A stretch of 64,000 nucleotides of DNA from Paenibacillus sp. J2TS4 (GCF_018403245.1 NZ_BOSH01000005.1:62001-126000), one strand, 5' to 3'. Shown: positions 1 to 9,875, counted from the first letter of the stretch. Notes: generated by a model from the sequence alone, not told the origin. Made by a program: numbers and translations.

Positions 1-3000
1 TGCTTTCTACAGTCACGCTTTCCATCTTGTCCAAATCCACTTCGGTTCCATCCCCTTGTCGAACAGTGATCGATAGAGGCGTGCTTTCACCGACAGCGAT
101 CAGTGTGCTTTCCGGTACAATGAGTAATTTGCCAGCGCCAATATCTGAAGATATATTGCTAATTCTGAAACGATGCTCTCCTGTCCATTTTTTGAGCGGA
201 AATGATGTCATGTGAGAAGCATCATCCTCTGCAATGCGGAAACCCGGATCCATATCATCCAAGATAATCATCGAACGGCGATATTCCGTATCAATCTCCT
301 TGATCTTGTAACCATGCGTCGATCCATCGGGATGGGCAACTATGACATTTTGCCCCACCACATCAGGCGAAATATGGCTATCGGTAAGAAGGGCATCGTG
401 CGTATCGCCTTCGGCTGTTCGCATTACATTTGTAATCCGCCCTTCTATAGTTCCTTTGTCCGTCACCTCGTAATTTCCTTTCTTCAACAAGGTTCCGCCG
501 ATAAGCACCATTTTTTGAACATCCCCATTAACTAATCGGATAAAACCTATTTCTCCGTCCATGACGATATCGTCCATGACGAGCGGCTGTTCCTTGTAGT
601 GAGGGGAACTGAGAATAATGTCCGTTGTATCGCCATAAGAAATCTTGACTGCTGAGGCGCCTTCCGGAGCTTGGTCAGGCTTTAGCCGTTCCATAGCATC
701 TATCCGGGAACCAGACGTTCCGCTATATGGCTCCAACACTGTCGCAAATGTACTGGTCAAATCATTTCCTTCTCGCCGAAGGACCATTTTGGGCATATCG
801 TATTTAATCACTTCGTCATTCGTATCCATTGATGTGCCATATAAACGGGCAGGACGAATGGATGGCGACCGGCCGAGGTACAGTTCGTCGTTTCCTGCCT
901 CCAACAAGCCGGTAATGTTTAATTTTGCTTTCTCTAATCCGTCATCATCGAAAGTTTCCAGTGTCAAACGATACTGATCTTTTCCTTCCAGCTCGGCTTT
1001 TTTGACTTCTTTTACGTAAATATATCCTTCGTAATGGCCTTCCGCACTTCCTTTGTCCGAAAAGCCTTCTGCTTCTTTTACTTTCGTTCCAAGCGGCAAT
1101 AAATAAGGACCGTAATCGCTTAACGCAAGATCGGTTTGAAAGTACGCGTCGTGGTTAGCATCACCATGCAACGTATATTCATGGCGTTCTCCGCCTCTCA
1201 CACGAAATAAATCAAGTACATATCCCTTATTCGGATCATCGGGAAATGAGATAAACCATGGTTCACGACTATATTCCTCCGTCACATCATAGGCTTCGGA
1301 CTGACTCGCCCGCACCACTTGAAATAAATCATCGACCTGTGCAAACTGTTCAATATTGCCCCCATGTAATGATACATCGTTAATGATCATATCTTTACTA
1401 TCTACCACGACCGTGTTATGTCCAATCGTGGATGTAGTGAAGTAGCGATGGAAAGAATAAGTATAACCAAGATCGGGAAGCAGTTCCTGCCCTTCAGCAA
1501 ATAGATTTATATTTAGCAATTCAGAATGTACGTGCCCCCCATATTTCGGTATAAATTGCAGATAAAGCTGAGACTGGTCAGTGTCCTCGCCAATCGCAAG
1601 ACGACCAATTCCTGCCGCCGGCAATAATAAAGGGCCTGGCAGAGGAGAACTTACCTTTTGGTAGGGCCATGTATCCTGTATTGGGAGCGTTTGTTTGTTC
1701 GGATACGCCAGCAATCTTGGTATCTTTCTTGCTTTATCCAGAATGGCATATTCTTTGTATAAATCCAGGTTATCGAAGCGCTTTCCCGTGCGGGGCGAGA
1801 TATATTCCGGTGGATCGGTCCAACCTTTTAACAGATTAGCTGCGTCTATTAACGTATTTGTTGATAGATTGTGATAAGAAGTCGTCACTTCGTACCATGA
1901 CCCGTCCGACATAAAGCGACGTGTAACAAATTGATCCATCCACTCCACTGCCTTATGAATATACTCCGGATCATCTAGTGCTCTGGCTACATTGGTCAGC
2001 CCCATCCAGGCAGTATAGTCCAGGTTTATCAAATGGATCGGAAAGCTTAACATATAGTCCATTGCCGGAACTATCATTTCTTCCTTAATCATTTTGTCAA
2101 TGTCTTCGCCTACTTCCTCACTCAACAATTGCAAAGCATTGGTCTTCTTCACCTCAACATATGTACGCAGCAGAGGGGTCATAATGTGGAGTTCGTATAG
2201 ATAGTATCGATCCCATTTCCCGCCCCAATAGTTGAATGGCGGACCGGAAGAATAGTTCATCGGGATATTGTACCACCGGTCATCCGTTGTCGGCACATAA
2301 TTCTCCGATGCTTGCACAAACCGATACAGCAATCTTGCTGCACCCAACGGATCGGACTTGGCAATATTTTCTGTCTCCGTGATCGCTCGTGCTTTTTGTA
2401 AATGCCATAGATGAGCTGAAATAAAATATTTTTTTCCTTCCTCATCCTCGTAGTAAGGATAAGTTATCGTTTGCCCTTTTCTACCGGTGACTGTAGCTTT
2501 CTTTGTTTCGGGGTATTCATCATTCGGGTATACCGTATCTGTCTTAAGTGAAATCAGACTTTTTCCATCGTCCGACAACTTGTATAGTCCATCTGGAGCC
2601 AACTCCGGCATTTCCGGCAACCCAACGAACCGGAATCCATTCTGATTCGGAATGATTTCCATAATCGCTTGTACTTGCGGAGATGCAGGTTCCAGCATGA
2701 CATTCTTAACATTTACAGGCGGCGACGGCACATATCCTGAAGCCGCAATGCCAGCCTCAATCAGATCCTCCCGATCAAACCCCAGGATCGCATACAAGCC
2801 TTCCTCAGAATTGCTGCCAGGACTTGAAAGACGCAGCTGATAAAAACCGTCTTGCAACGGCTTCCGATGATGAAAAGTCAAAGTAGTAGAGGATCCTTCC
2901 GTCGTTTTCTCCACTTCGGACAGCACTTCCCAGTCGCCTGCAGGCTCCTTCCATTCCAGCTTGATTTCGGTTTGCGGAGAAATCATCTGTGGGAAGGAAA

Positions 3001-3865
3001 ACTGTTTCGTCGTAAAATCAATGTAAGTCAATTTCCCATCGTCCAGCATCCGGGGGGCTCCACTTGGAGTTTGTTTAAAGAACACACTCCCCAGACGGTT
3101 ATGATCAACCAGGTTGGACATATATCTAATGACAGTACCATCCCTATCCATATAGAATGAATTTTTGATCGGAAGCCAGGAGTTCATTGGCTTCGTGTTT
3201 ATGTTGTATAAATGAACTACATTCATTCTCCACTCATCCCCGGGAGAAATTTCAGCCGAAGTAATCGAAGACAGTGGGATGGCCATCTCGACATAAAACT
3301 TGCCCGCTGCAGCATCATCAAACGTACGATACGTGATATCAGTCAATTCGATTTTGCTTGGGACATACAATTCTTCTCTTAAACGGTTATCATTCCATTC
3401 GGTCAACATCGTACGATTGGGAGGATATACAGGAATACTTGCCGTATAATGAATGCCGCCAGATGTATACGGGCTGATTATGACTTCAACGTATGCAAGC
3501 GCTTCAATTTCTTCGTTCGAAAAAACACCGCCAATATAGAGGTTCTCCGTATCATAAGCTACGTGATAGGTCTGGTATTCCGGAGCCGGATAATAATGGT
3601 AAGCCGTGACGAAATCCGTTAACGATGCTGCTTCTTGCCAAATCGATTCATCGAGGTTTCCATCCATCCTGACCTCCTCACTTATCTCCGGAATAACCGC
3701 CCATTTTTGTGAATACCTTATTTGCGCGTCGGCTTCTGCCGCCTCCGCATGATTGGATACTACAGGCAGCACTGCGGTCAATAGTAGAATACAGACGAGT
3801 GCCAGGTGAGCCACTTTTTTCTTAAATCTGCGAAATTTCCTGACGCCTAACGAATATGCAAGCAT
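1..3865 (-). CDS. Secreted heparinase II/III-like polysaccharide lyase, C-terminus beyond the window
   Basis: The frame is open from an ATG at 3865 to the left edge (1288 codons, no stop). GGGAGG lies 8 bases before the ATG. A basic, then hydrophobic N-terminus ending near SNHAEAAEA (about residue 44) is a signal peptide. Residues about 55-250 (MDGNLDESIWQ, YDTENLYIGGVF) resemble a CBM9-type carbohydrate-binding domain. An alpha-helical region around residues 470-700 is followed by the heparinase II/III beta-sandwich near 755-840, with GGHVHSELLNINLF and FTTSTIGHNTVVVDSKD, typical of alginate/heparin-type lyases. More beta-rich sequence follows up to the edge. Role by family: eliminative or hydrolytic cleavage of an acidic polysaccharide outside the cell; the substrate cannot be read from sequence. 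It lies downstream of, and on the same strand as, the AraC-type sensor gene at 4222-6512, its likely activator. Confidence 0.85.
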   Translation of the reverse strand, partial: MLAYSLGVRKFRRFKKKVAHLALVCILLLTAVLPVVSNHAEAAEADAQIRYSQKWAVIPEISEEVRMDGNLDESIWQEAASLTDFVTAYHYYPAPEYQTYHVAYDTENLYIGGVFSNEEIEALAYVEVIISPYTSGGIHYTASIPVYPPNRTMLTEWNDNRLREELYVPSKIELTDITYRTFDDAAAGKFYVEMAIPLSSITSAEISPGDEWRMNVVHLYNINTKPMNSWLPIKNSFYMDRDGTVIRYMSNLVDHNRLGSVFFKQTPSGAPRMLDDGKLTYIDFTTKQFSFPQMISPQTEIKLEWKEPAGDWEVLSEVEKTTEGSSTTLTFHHRKPLQDGFYQLRLSSPGSNSEEGLYAILGFDREDLIEAGIAASGYVPSPPVNVKNVMLEPASPQVQAIMEIIPNQNGFRFVGLPEMPELAPDGLYKLSDDGKSLISLKTDTVYPNDEYPETKKATVTGRKGQTITYPYYEDEEGKKYFISAHLWHLQKARAITETENIAKSDPLGAARLLYRFVQASENYVPTTDDRWYNIPMNYSSGPPFNYWGGKWDRYYLYELHIMTPLLRTYVEVKKTNALQLLSEEVGEDIDKMIKEEMIVPAMDYMLSFPIHLINLDYTAWMGLTNVARALDDPEYIHKAVEWMDQFVTRRFMSDGSWYEVTTSYHNLSTNTLIDAANLLKGWTDPPEYISPRTGKRFDNLDLYKEYAILDKARKIPRLLAYPNKQTLPIQDTWPYQKVSSPLPGPLLLPAAGIGRLAIGEDTDQSQLYLQFIPKYGGHVHSELLNINLFAEGQELLPDLGYTYSFHRYFTTSTIGHNTVVVDSKDMIINDVSLHGGNIEQFAQVDDLFQVVRASQSEAYDVTEEYSREPWFISFPDDPNKGYVLDLFRVRGGERHEYTLHGDANHDAYFQTDLALSDYGPYLLPLGTKVKEAEGFSDKGSAEGHYEGYIYVKEVKKAELEGKDQYRLTLETFDDDGLEKAKLNITGLLEAGNDELYLGRSPSIRPARLYGTSMDTNDEVIKYDMPKMVLRREGNDLTSTFATVLEPYSGTSGSRIDAMERLKPDQAPEGASAVKISYGDTTDIILSSPHYKEQPLVMDDIVMDGEIGFIRLVNGDVQKMVLIGGTLLKKGNYEVTDKGTIEGRITNVMRTAEGDTHDALLTDSHISPDVVGQNVIVAHPDGSTHGYKIKEIDTEYRRSMIILDDMDPGFRIAEDDASHMTSFPLKKWTGEHRFRISNISSDIGAGKLLIVPESTLIAVGESTPLSITVRQGDGTEVDLDKMESVTVES

Positions 3866-3919
3866 TCAACACTTTCCTCCCTTATATAAAAGTTTTGCCC
3901 TTAATATATTGGCGAATCT

Positions 3920-3925
3920 ATTATA
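3920..3925 (-). promoter_or_regulatory. Candidate -10 box for the heparinase-like gene
   Basis: On the minus strand a perfect TATAAT sits 55 bases before the ATG at 3865. No good -35 hexamer lies at the right spacing. That pattern fits a promoter needing an activator, consistent with the AraC-type regulator upstream. The rest of the 3866-4221 gap is AT-rich and holds only this box and the hairpin at 4154-4190. Confidence 0.35.
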
Positions 3926-4153
3926 TACACATTTGATCCTTCCGAGCTTTTATCTAATTTTGAGCCCTACGTCATTGCAGCTTCAGGCGACCATTCAAGT
4001 AAAGATTAAACGATGCAAAAAATGAATATTTCGCCTAATTGGAGTTTTTTCGGAATATATCGAACTATTTCTCATCCTATAATTTAGCAGCATAATTTAT
4101 AGTGGAGGTTCGATCCAGCTATTAAGCCTGTTGCAAAAATCCATAAACAATTA

Positions 4154-4190
4154 AGAACCATCCCGGGATTGAGCACATCGAGATGGTTCT
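4154..4190 (-). terminator. Hairpin after the AraC-type regulator
   Basis: A perfect 9-bp inverted repeat (AGAACCATC at 4154-4162, GATGGTTCT at 4182-4190) starts about 30 bases after the regulator stop codon. On the minus strand it runs into a modest T-rich tail. The 19-base loop is long, so this is a weak terminator or attenuator. Confidence 0.4.
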
Positions 4191-4221
4191 ACTAAGATAG
4201 GCGAGACTTGAATGAATCACT

Positions 4222-5112
4222 TCAGTTGTTCCCGAGCTCCCCGCGATGCATTTTACGAAAGGTTCCTGGCGGGACTCCTGTAGTTTGTTTAAAGATCCGC
4301 GTGAAGTTCTGTACCGAAGTATAGCGAAGCCGGTCCGTGATTTCTTTAATCGTAAGATCCGTATGGATCAGCCAATCCTTCGCTTTCCCCATCCGGAACT
4401 GAATAATGTAATCCATATAGTTTCCGTTCGTCTCCTCCTTAAACATACGGCTCAGCATGCTGGGTGAAACGTCAAAATGGTCGGCAAGCATCTGCAGAGA
4501 TAGATCGGTCTCGTAATGCTCCTGAATGTATAACAAAACTTGAGGGATAATTTTCTTCTGCTTCGATAGATTATGATGAAGTAAATGATGCTGAACTTTG
4601 GCGAAGACGGAATCACTCATCCATTGCCGCACTTCCTCCAAGGAGGAAAGTTGGTATAAATACGCCAGCACATCATATTCGAACATATCGTTCAATTCGT
4701 AACCGAGTTCATTCAAATAGCTGTCGATCTCACCAATGAGGTTGGCGAATAAACCAAGGATCGTTTCCGAATTTTGCAACGAACGCGGAACGGCTTCGAT
4801 CATCTCCGACAACTGTTCACCCGCCCGGTCAAAATCTCCCTGCACGATGCTGGCCACTACATCCGATTTCCATTTCACCATCTCCCGGCTGGACTGCTTC
4901 AAGGACGGCTCGACATCCCCCGCCATAATGTTCTGGTTCGGCCCGATCACCCAGCGATATTCCAACAAGTCCGATGCTTCTTGGTAGCACTCCTGGATAC
5001 TCGAATATTCCTGACGGGCATTGCTAATAACAACGGAAACCGTGAAGCCAAAATACTTCCTCACATTGTCCCGAATGCGAAGACTGATTTGAGAAATAAC
5101 GGAAATTTCCAC
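4222..5112 (-). pseudogene. C-terminal part of frameshifted AraC-type sensor-regulator (HTH half)
   Basis: This frame carries the end of a regulator: a middle segment (SLRIRDNVRKYFGFTVSVVI) and then two AraC-type helix-turn-helix motifs in the last 100 residues (LSLQMLADHFDVSPSMLSRM and TIKEITDRLRYTSVQNFTRI). It lacks the membrane sensor. The upstream frame (5061-6512) supplies exactly the missing N-terminal part and overlaps it by 52 bases, so the two were one gene of about 770 codons. A nominal GTG at 5112 has no convincing ribosome site. Either the gene is broken, or one base is missing from the assembly near 5.11 kb. If intact, it would bind DNA and activate the polysaccharide lyase gene just downstream. 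Confidence 0.75.
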
Positions 5113-6512
5113 TCTGTCGTTTCCGTAAACCCGATCATCAGCACAACCTGTCCGGGCTTGGACATAACCGTTACAGCGGAAGGCAAAGGCTCGCTCAGTT
5201 CCTCGACCATATTGCGCAGGGCATACATCATTAAAGCGCGATCCTTTTCTTTATACTTTTGCTGAAAAACAGAGTACTGGTCGATATCAATGATGCATAC
5301 ACAAAACCACTCTCCATCCAGCAAAATACCGTAATCCTCGTTGAATTGACGAATGTCTTTATTAGAAACTTCCCCTCGCAAAAGCTGCTGCAACAAGCTT
5401 TCCTTAAAATAGGGCTCTTGTTCCCGCATTTTGTACTGTAAATCTGCGTTTGTTTCCCGCATTCGGCTTATGAATTTATCTATAGCCTGCAGTCCGTCCC
5501 TGTCTTCCCTAGCTTCCGGGGAAAATTTCCCTATCAGGCGCTGAATCGGAATATAGAGCCGGCGGGCGCCGATAATGGCAATCATCAACCATAGAAGACA
5601 TAGACTCAGCATTATGGACCACATAATGTATCGAATTTTGTCCGACTTGTAGGTCAGCTCTTTCGCAGGCGTCAAGGCAATATAGGTCCAGTTGTTAAAA
5701 GCCGACTTATAGGTGGATACATTAAACCTTTCATCCTCCAGCATAATAAATCCGCGTTTTTTCGGATCTGCCCAGTAAGGAAAGAGCTCGGATGTGTCCG
5801 TGAGCTGAGTTCCAATATCTTTGTAATCCTTGCTCGTTACGATGCGTTGTTCATCATCGATGATCAATACTTTGCGCTCGCCTCCTAAATCCAACTGGTC
5901 GATAAAGCGCTTTAATTTCGCAATATCCAAATGCAGCATTAAATAGCCTTGCGGATTGGCAGAGTTCAGTGGAATGGCGCGAACAAGGAGCAGTTCAGGA
6001 ACTTTCTCATAGGTATTGGGAGGAATGACGATGGAACCGTTATACCGGCTCTGTAGCAGCTGTACAATTTCATTATACGGGTAAGCCAGCTCTCGAATCG
6101 TCCCGACGCGGGACGAGTATAACTGATCGAACTGATTGTAGTATAAGCTGACTTCAAAATGGACTTCCGAATTACTAATCGACTTATGTATAACATCCAT
6201 CATGTTCAAGGTTGACTGCAAATTCTCCATAGATACACCCGTGGCCAGCGAATTCAAAACAAACTTGTCGTTCGCTAACTGCAAGGACGAGCTATCCAGC
6301 CCCTTCATGAAGAAGTCGACCTGGGTCTCCAACTGATTCAGTATGATTTGATGATTCTGCTCTACCTCCTCAAGAATACTGGAGGAGGTTATATAGGAAG
6401 CCACCATTCCCATAAAAAACACGGGAACAAGACTTAACAAAACGGAATAGATAAATAGTTTCCTCTTAAACGGCATGTTTCCGCCTAACCTTATCCATTG
6501 TTTCATTTTCAT
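5061..6512 (-). pseudogene. N-terminal part of frameshifted AraC-type sensor-regulator (membrane sensor half)
   Basis: Start chosen at the ATG at 6512, which follows AGAGGGAT, rather than the TTG at 6527. Residues about 20-40 (LFIYSVLLSLVPVFF) and about 300 (IMWSIMLSLCLLWLMIAIIG) are membrane spans. They bracket a roughly 240-residue extracytoplasmic sensor of Cache type. A cytoplasmic linker follows (YFKESLLQQLLRGEVSNKDI), typical of large Paenibacillus AraC regulators. The frame then leaves the family consensus after IGFTETTE and stops at 5061; the consensus resumes in the other frame at 4222-5112. Going from one frame to the other needs a net -1 shift. No obvious slippery heptamer is present. 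Family role: sensing an extracellular sugar and activating the adjacent glycan gene. Confidence 0.75.
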
Positions 6513-6686
6513 TCTTATCCCTCTCAATGGCTCGCTTAGTAATATTAATAATAAAGAAGCCTCCCTGAAAGGACAACCCTATTGATGTAAAGATTGAGAC
6601 TCTATTCCTCTTTCTACTAAGGCACCCATAGTATCCTGAACCAAAAACACACTCCAATTTTATTCGTTTGATTTCAATTATCCCGT

Positions 6687-6713
6687 ACTTTTTTATTACA
6701 GCTTCATAAAATG
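6687..6713 (+). promoter_or_regulatory. Sigma-K-like promoter for cotSA-cotS
   Basis: AC at 6687-6688, 16 bases, then CATAAAATG at 6705-6713 is close to the sigma-K pattern (AC, 16-17 bases, CATANNNTA). The implied start near 6720 falls before the AAGGAGAGG ribosome site at 6729-6737. It suits mother-cell expression of a coat gene and supports the 6744 start codon. Confidence 0.5.
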
Positions 6714-6743
6714 GATTTGAAATCATTTAAGGAGAGGACTCTA

Positions 6744-7874
6744 ATGGATCGAAGGAGGAGCCTAAACATATGGGTAATGACCAATGAATTTCATCCGAAT
6801 ATTATCGGTGGACTCGGAGTTGTCGCCACCCATCTGACTAAGTCGTTGAGCAAAACCGGGATGAAAGTTACCGTGTTATGTTCCAGTAACTCCGGACGAC
6901 TCGCGTATTCGAACTCGGGCAGCAGTCTGCGTACCGTTCGGCTTCCCAAAGATTTACGTTACTTTAATCGTTCCACCCGGTCGTTCAAAGCGGCTCCGGT
7001 TCTAAGGGCTGCAGCCGCCAACCACTCCGGCAAACCAGACCTTATTCATGTTCACAGTACAGAATTTGCTGCCGTTGCAGCGGCGGCCGGAAGCTTGTAC
7101 CGTATCCCAATCGTGTATACGTGTCATTCTATAGCTTCTGAAGGAATCCAATCACCGCCAGGAAAAAACCAGGCCAAGCTGATTCGAACCGCGAGTCGGA
7201 TCACTGTTCCGAGCAGGTGGCAGGCAGGTGAAATCAAGCAGCTATTTCCAGGCAGCCATAATCGCATAACCGTCATCCCACATGGCGTAAAATCCATGTC
7301 GAGACAGTCCAAGGGCTCTCCTGCAAAGCTGCTCTATGTCGGAAGACTCATTTCTTCGAAAGGCATTGAACAATTAATTAAAGCCATTGCTCTGTTATCC
7401 CGCCATCACAAAAATGTCACTTTAACCATCGTCGGAAGCGGGAAAATTCAATATCAGAAGTATTTACGAGACCTCGCTAAGAAATGTGGCATTGCCGAGC
7501 GCATTCACTGGGTTAAAAAGAGCTCGAACGATGCGGTACAGCGGATGTATCCGTCTTATGGCACCGTTATTGTGCCGAGCAAAAAAGAATCGTTCTGCCT
7601 GGTCGCACTAGAAGCGATGGCAAACGGCGTTCCGCTTGTGTCCACACTGTCCGGCGGGTTAAAGGAATTTGTGGACAGTCGGAATGCCCAAGTCATACCA
7701 TCCGTTAATAGCCCTGCAATCGCCCGTGCTATCGCTGAGCGGTTGACAAATCCGGAGAAGACGAGACAGCGGCTGATCCGCGCACGTTCGACTGCTGCCC
7801 GCTATAGATGGCCCGCTATCGCCCCTCGTTATAAATCACTATTTCTGAAACTCAGGAAGGAGAATTTACATTGA
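6744..7874 (+). CDS. cotSA: Spore-coat glycosyltransferase family 4, CotSA-like
   Basis: Start at the ATG at 6744, which follows AAGGAGAGG with 6-base spacing; the frame extends 11 codons further up without a ribosome site. The 376-residue protein is a GT-B glycosyltransferase. The N-terminal half has the glycine loop EFHPNIIGGLGVVATHL. The C-terminal half has LLYVGRLISSKGIEQLI, IVGSG, and the ESFCLVALE motif (E-x7-E) that binds the sugar-nucleotide donor. There is no signal peptide. It overlaps the CotS-like kinase gene by 4 bases, the same order as cotSA-cotS in Bacillus subtilis, so it probably glycosylates a component of the spore coat in the mother cell. Donor and acceptor are unknown. 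Confidence 0.75.
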   Translation: MDRRRSLNIWVMTNEFHPNIIGGLGVVATHLTKSLSKTGMKVTVLCSSNSGRLAYSNSGSSLRTVRLPKDLRYFNRSTRSFKAAPVLRAAAANHSGKPDLIHVHSTEFAAVAAAAGSLYRIPIVYTCHSIASEGIQSPPGKNQAKLIRTASRITVPSRWQAGEIKQLFPGSHNRITVIPHGVKSMSRQSKGSPAKLLYVGRLISSKGIEQLIKAIALLSRHHKNVTLTIVGSGKIQYQKYLRDLAKKCGIAERIHWVKKSSNDAVQRMYPSYGTVIVPSKKESFCLVALEAMANGVPLVSTLSGGLKEFVDSRNAQVIPSVNSPAIARAIAERLTNPEKTRQRLIRARSTAARYRWPAIAPRYKSLFLKLRKENLH

Positions 7875-8869
7875 GTGAACAAACAATGGTCGGGATCGCA
7901 GAACAGTTTGGGATAAAAGTCAGCGGACTAAAGAAAATCCGCAAAGGGATTTATCGGGTCATAACACCCGGCGGGAGAGCGTTCAGCTTGAAACGAATGC
8001 CGAAGCAGCTTGCACGTTTACGATGGACCGACCGAGTATTGCGACGTGTCAGAAATAGCGGTCCGCACCTTGCCTGGCGTAATCCACAAATGCCGGAGGG
8101 TCGAAGGCTTTACGTTATATCACCCAAAGGAGAGCCTTACGTGCTTACGCCATGGATCTCGGGGAGAATGCCTTCTCCTCGTTCGTTAAGTGATATGCGA
8201 GCTTGTGGCGTTGCTTTGGGCCGTTTTCATTCGGCTGGACGTGCCGCTCTTCAGGGGAAGATTGCTTATAGCAGTATCAAAACATGGCACTCCACGCTCC
8301 AATACCGGCATCGGTATTTGCAAAAAAAGATTGCTCAGGCAAAACGGTACGGATTCAGTCAGGCGATTAACCGTTTACTGCAACAGCATGGCTCGGAAAT
8401 CTTGCATTATTCGAACGAAGCGAAAGCAATGCTGCGAAATAGCAAATACCGCTCCTACTGCCATCGTGCGCAACAAACCGGAGTGCTAACCCACGGCGAT
8501 GGAGGTCCCAGCAATTTTATTCTAAATGCCAATGGAACCTACCTTATCGACTTCGAAACGCTGCAGGTCAATTTGCGCGCCTACGATTTGTATCGAGTCA
8601 TCTATAATTCCTGCAAAGATCATCAGTGGAATTTCGCGATTGCTAAGGCTATACTAACGGGTTACCGTCAAGTCGCTAAACTTCGCAAACCTGATTATGA
8701 ACTTATTCGGGTTTGGCTGCGGTTTCCATTCACGACATTTTTGGTGCTATCTCCTTTTGACAGGTTTCCTTTAAATAAAAACTGGTTGCAATGGGCGCTA
8801 GAATCCGAAAGGAAAATCGGCCCCTTCCTACAAAAACTCGACAACTATGCCGCGAAGCATGGATCCTAA
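7871..8869 (+). CDS. cotS: CotS-family spore coat protein, kinase-like fold
   Basis: Start is TTG at 7871, inside TTGA shared with the stop of the glycosyltransferase, with AAGGAG just upstream: a translational-coupling overlap. The 332 residues fit the CotS/YsxE branch of the aminoglycoside-phosphotransferase fold. They include an N-terminal lobe (GIYRVITPGGRAFSLKRM), the hinge motif VLTPWISGR, the catalytic-loop motif THGDGGPSNFI (D as base, N for metal), and LIDFE (metal-binding D). The key residues are present, so kinase activity is possible, though family members are known mainly as coat proteins. Co-transcription with cotSA suggests both act in coat assembly or modification. Confidence 0.75.
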   Translation: MSEQTMVGIAEQFGIKVSGLKKIRKGIYRVITPGGRAFSLKRMPKQLARLRWTDRVLRRVRNSGPHLAWRNPQMPEGRRLYVISPKGEPYVLTPWISGRMPSPRSLSDMRACGVALGRFHSAGRAALQGKIAYSSIKTWHSTLQYRHRYLQKKIAQAKRYGFSQAINRLLQQHGSEILHYSNEAKAMLRNSKYRSYCHRAQQTGVLTHGDGGPSNFILNANGTYLIDFETLQVNLRAYDLYRVIYNSCKDHQWNFAIAKAILTGYRQVAKLRKPDYELIRVWLRFPFTTFLVLSPFDRFPLNKNWLQWALESERKIGPFLQKLDNYAAKHGS

Positions 8870-9231
8870 ATTTGAATAATACTATCGACCAATCTTGGAG
8901 GAGTAATTCAAAGCTAAACCGACTTACACTTTAGCTGCGGCTGGCGAGGAGAAGGAACGATAGTTCTCAGAACCCTTGCCCAACATTGGTCGTCTTAGTA
9001 TTAATTCTAATAGGAAATTTACCCTTGCCTACTAGGCATAAAAAACTATTCTTTCTACTAAAGGTGGCATAATTTGAAAATAAAATGTCAAAAAAGAGTT
9101 GTATTTGTAAAATTTTATGATAAATTATTACTATCGGAATAGGAAGATAGAGCTAGGAAATAGGTCTTATGAACAGGGCCAGAATTGCTTTCTTCCTCTT
9201 CACATTACTATATTGAAGGATGTGTCAGCAG
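8870..9231 (+). other. Gene-free stretch with a candidate promoter
   Basis: No coding signal was found. TTGTAT at 9099-9104 and TAAATT at 9121-9126, 16 bases apart, could be a sigma-A promoter for the small membrane protein gene. There is no clear terminator after cotS. Confidence 0.35.
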
Positions 9232-9546
9232 ATGAAGGTGTTACTAAGTACTGAAAGCGGTTTAACCAAGGAAGTAAAAGTGGGATTCAGTTGGACGACC
9301 CTCTTCTTTGGCTTCTTCCCTGCACTTTTCCGCGGAGATCTGAAATGGGCCGCAATTATGTTCATTATTTCCGCTGCTTTTGGGGCATTCACTCTTGGCT
9401 TCGGAGCCTGGGTAAGCGGTATCGTTTTCTCCTTTATTTACAACAAAATCTACATAAAAGGTTTAATTGAAAAAGGCTATCGTCCAGCTAACGATGTATC
9501 GCGATCTGTTTTGGAAAACAATCAGATCCTTGCCAGAACGGCATAA
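9232..9546 (+). CDS. Small membrane protein, unknown function
   Basis: About 104 residues from the ATG at 9232, which has GAAGGA 11 bases upstream; the ATG at 9220 sits too close to that site. The middle has two hydrophobic spans (TLFFGFFPALF to AIMFIISAAFGAF, then FGAWVSGIVFSFIY) with many aromatic and glycine residues. The tail (YIKGLIEKGYRPANDVS) is typical of small DUF2628-like membrane proteins, where a lysine/glycine segment GLIEKGYRP follows the last span. The N-terminal LSTESGLTKEVKVGFSW is polar. A strong terminator follows directly, so it is monocistronic. No function can be assigned. Confidence 0.7.
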   Translation: MKVLLSTESGLTKEVKVGFSWTTLFFGFFPALFRGDLKWAAIMFIISAAFGAFTLGFGAWVSGIVFSFIYNKIYIKGLIEKGYRPANDVSRSVLENNQILARTA

Positions 9547-9555
9547 TTCAGAAAT

Positions 9556-9604
9556 GGGTGACCAGGGGAGTTACAGCAGCTCCGCCTAGGGTCACCCTTT
9601 TTTT
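9556..9604 (+). terminator. Rho-independent terminator after the small membrane protein
   Basis: GGGTGACC (9556-9563) pairs with GGTCACCC (9590-9597), with further imperfect pairing inside (GGAG with CTCC). A run of seven T follows. Confidence 0.9.
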
Positions 9605-9658
9605 ACATTACTTCCCTTGTTACTTTGTTAAGAATTGATATATTTGGGCTCTGGATGG

Positions 9659-9688
9659 TTGACGGAGACCTATTTTAAATACTATAGT
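9659..9688 (+). promoter_or_regulatory. Candidate sigma-A promoter for the secreted phosphoesterase
   Basis: TTGACG at 9659-9664, 18 bases, TATAGT at 9683-9688. The implied leader to the ATG at 9963 is about 265 bases. It carries a small open frame (9765-9875) and an inverted repeat (GAGAAAAC with GTTTTTCTC, about 9767-9795). Confidence 0.5.
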
Positions 9689-9764
9689 TAATGCAAGGGG
9701 ATCCCAATATATGGAGCCCTAGTAAATGAATTCCCGACAACTGAATATATCGAAGGTGGAGACC

Positions 9765-9875
9765 ATGAGAAAACCTTTGAAGCTAGTTTTTCTCTCAAGA
9801 AGAGTTAGTTTCTTTTGTTTTTATCTCAAGGTCTTTTTTGTATGCGTTTCCTTGCACAATTATGAAAGGGGGTGA
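9765..9875 (+). CDS. Possible 36-residue leader peptide
   Basis: ATG at 9765 follows GAAGGTGGAG at good spacing and opens 36 codons. The peptide starts basic (MRKPLKLVFLSRR) and then is strongly hydrophobic and rich in phenylalanine and cysteine (FFCFYLKVFFVCV). It stops at 9873-9875, 87 bases before the phosphoesterase gene. It could be a small membrane peptide or a translated leader. The only evidence is the ribosome site and placement; chance is a real alternative. Confidence 0.25.
   Translation: MRKPLKLVFLSRRVSFFCFYLKVFFVCVSLHNYERG

Noticed and set aside
5085..5130. Programmed -1 frameshift in the AraC regulator
   Set aside because: No X-XXY-YYZ slippery heptamer in the right phase and no following hairpin were seen; a mutation or assembly error is simpler.
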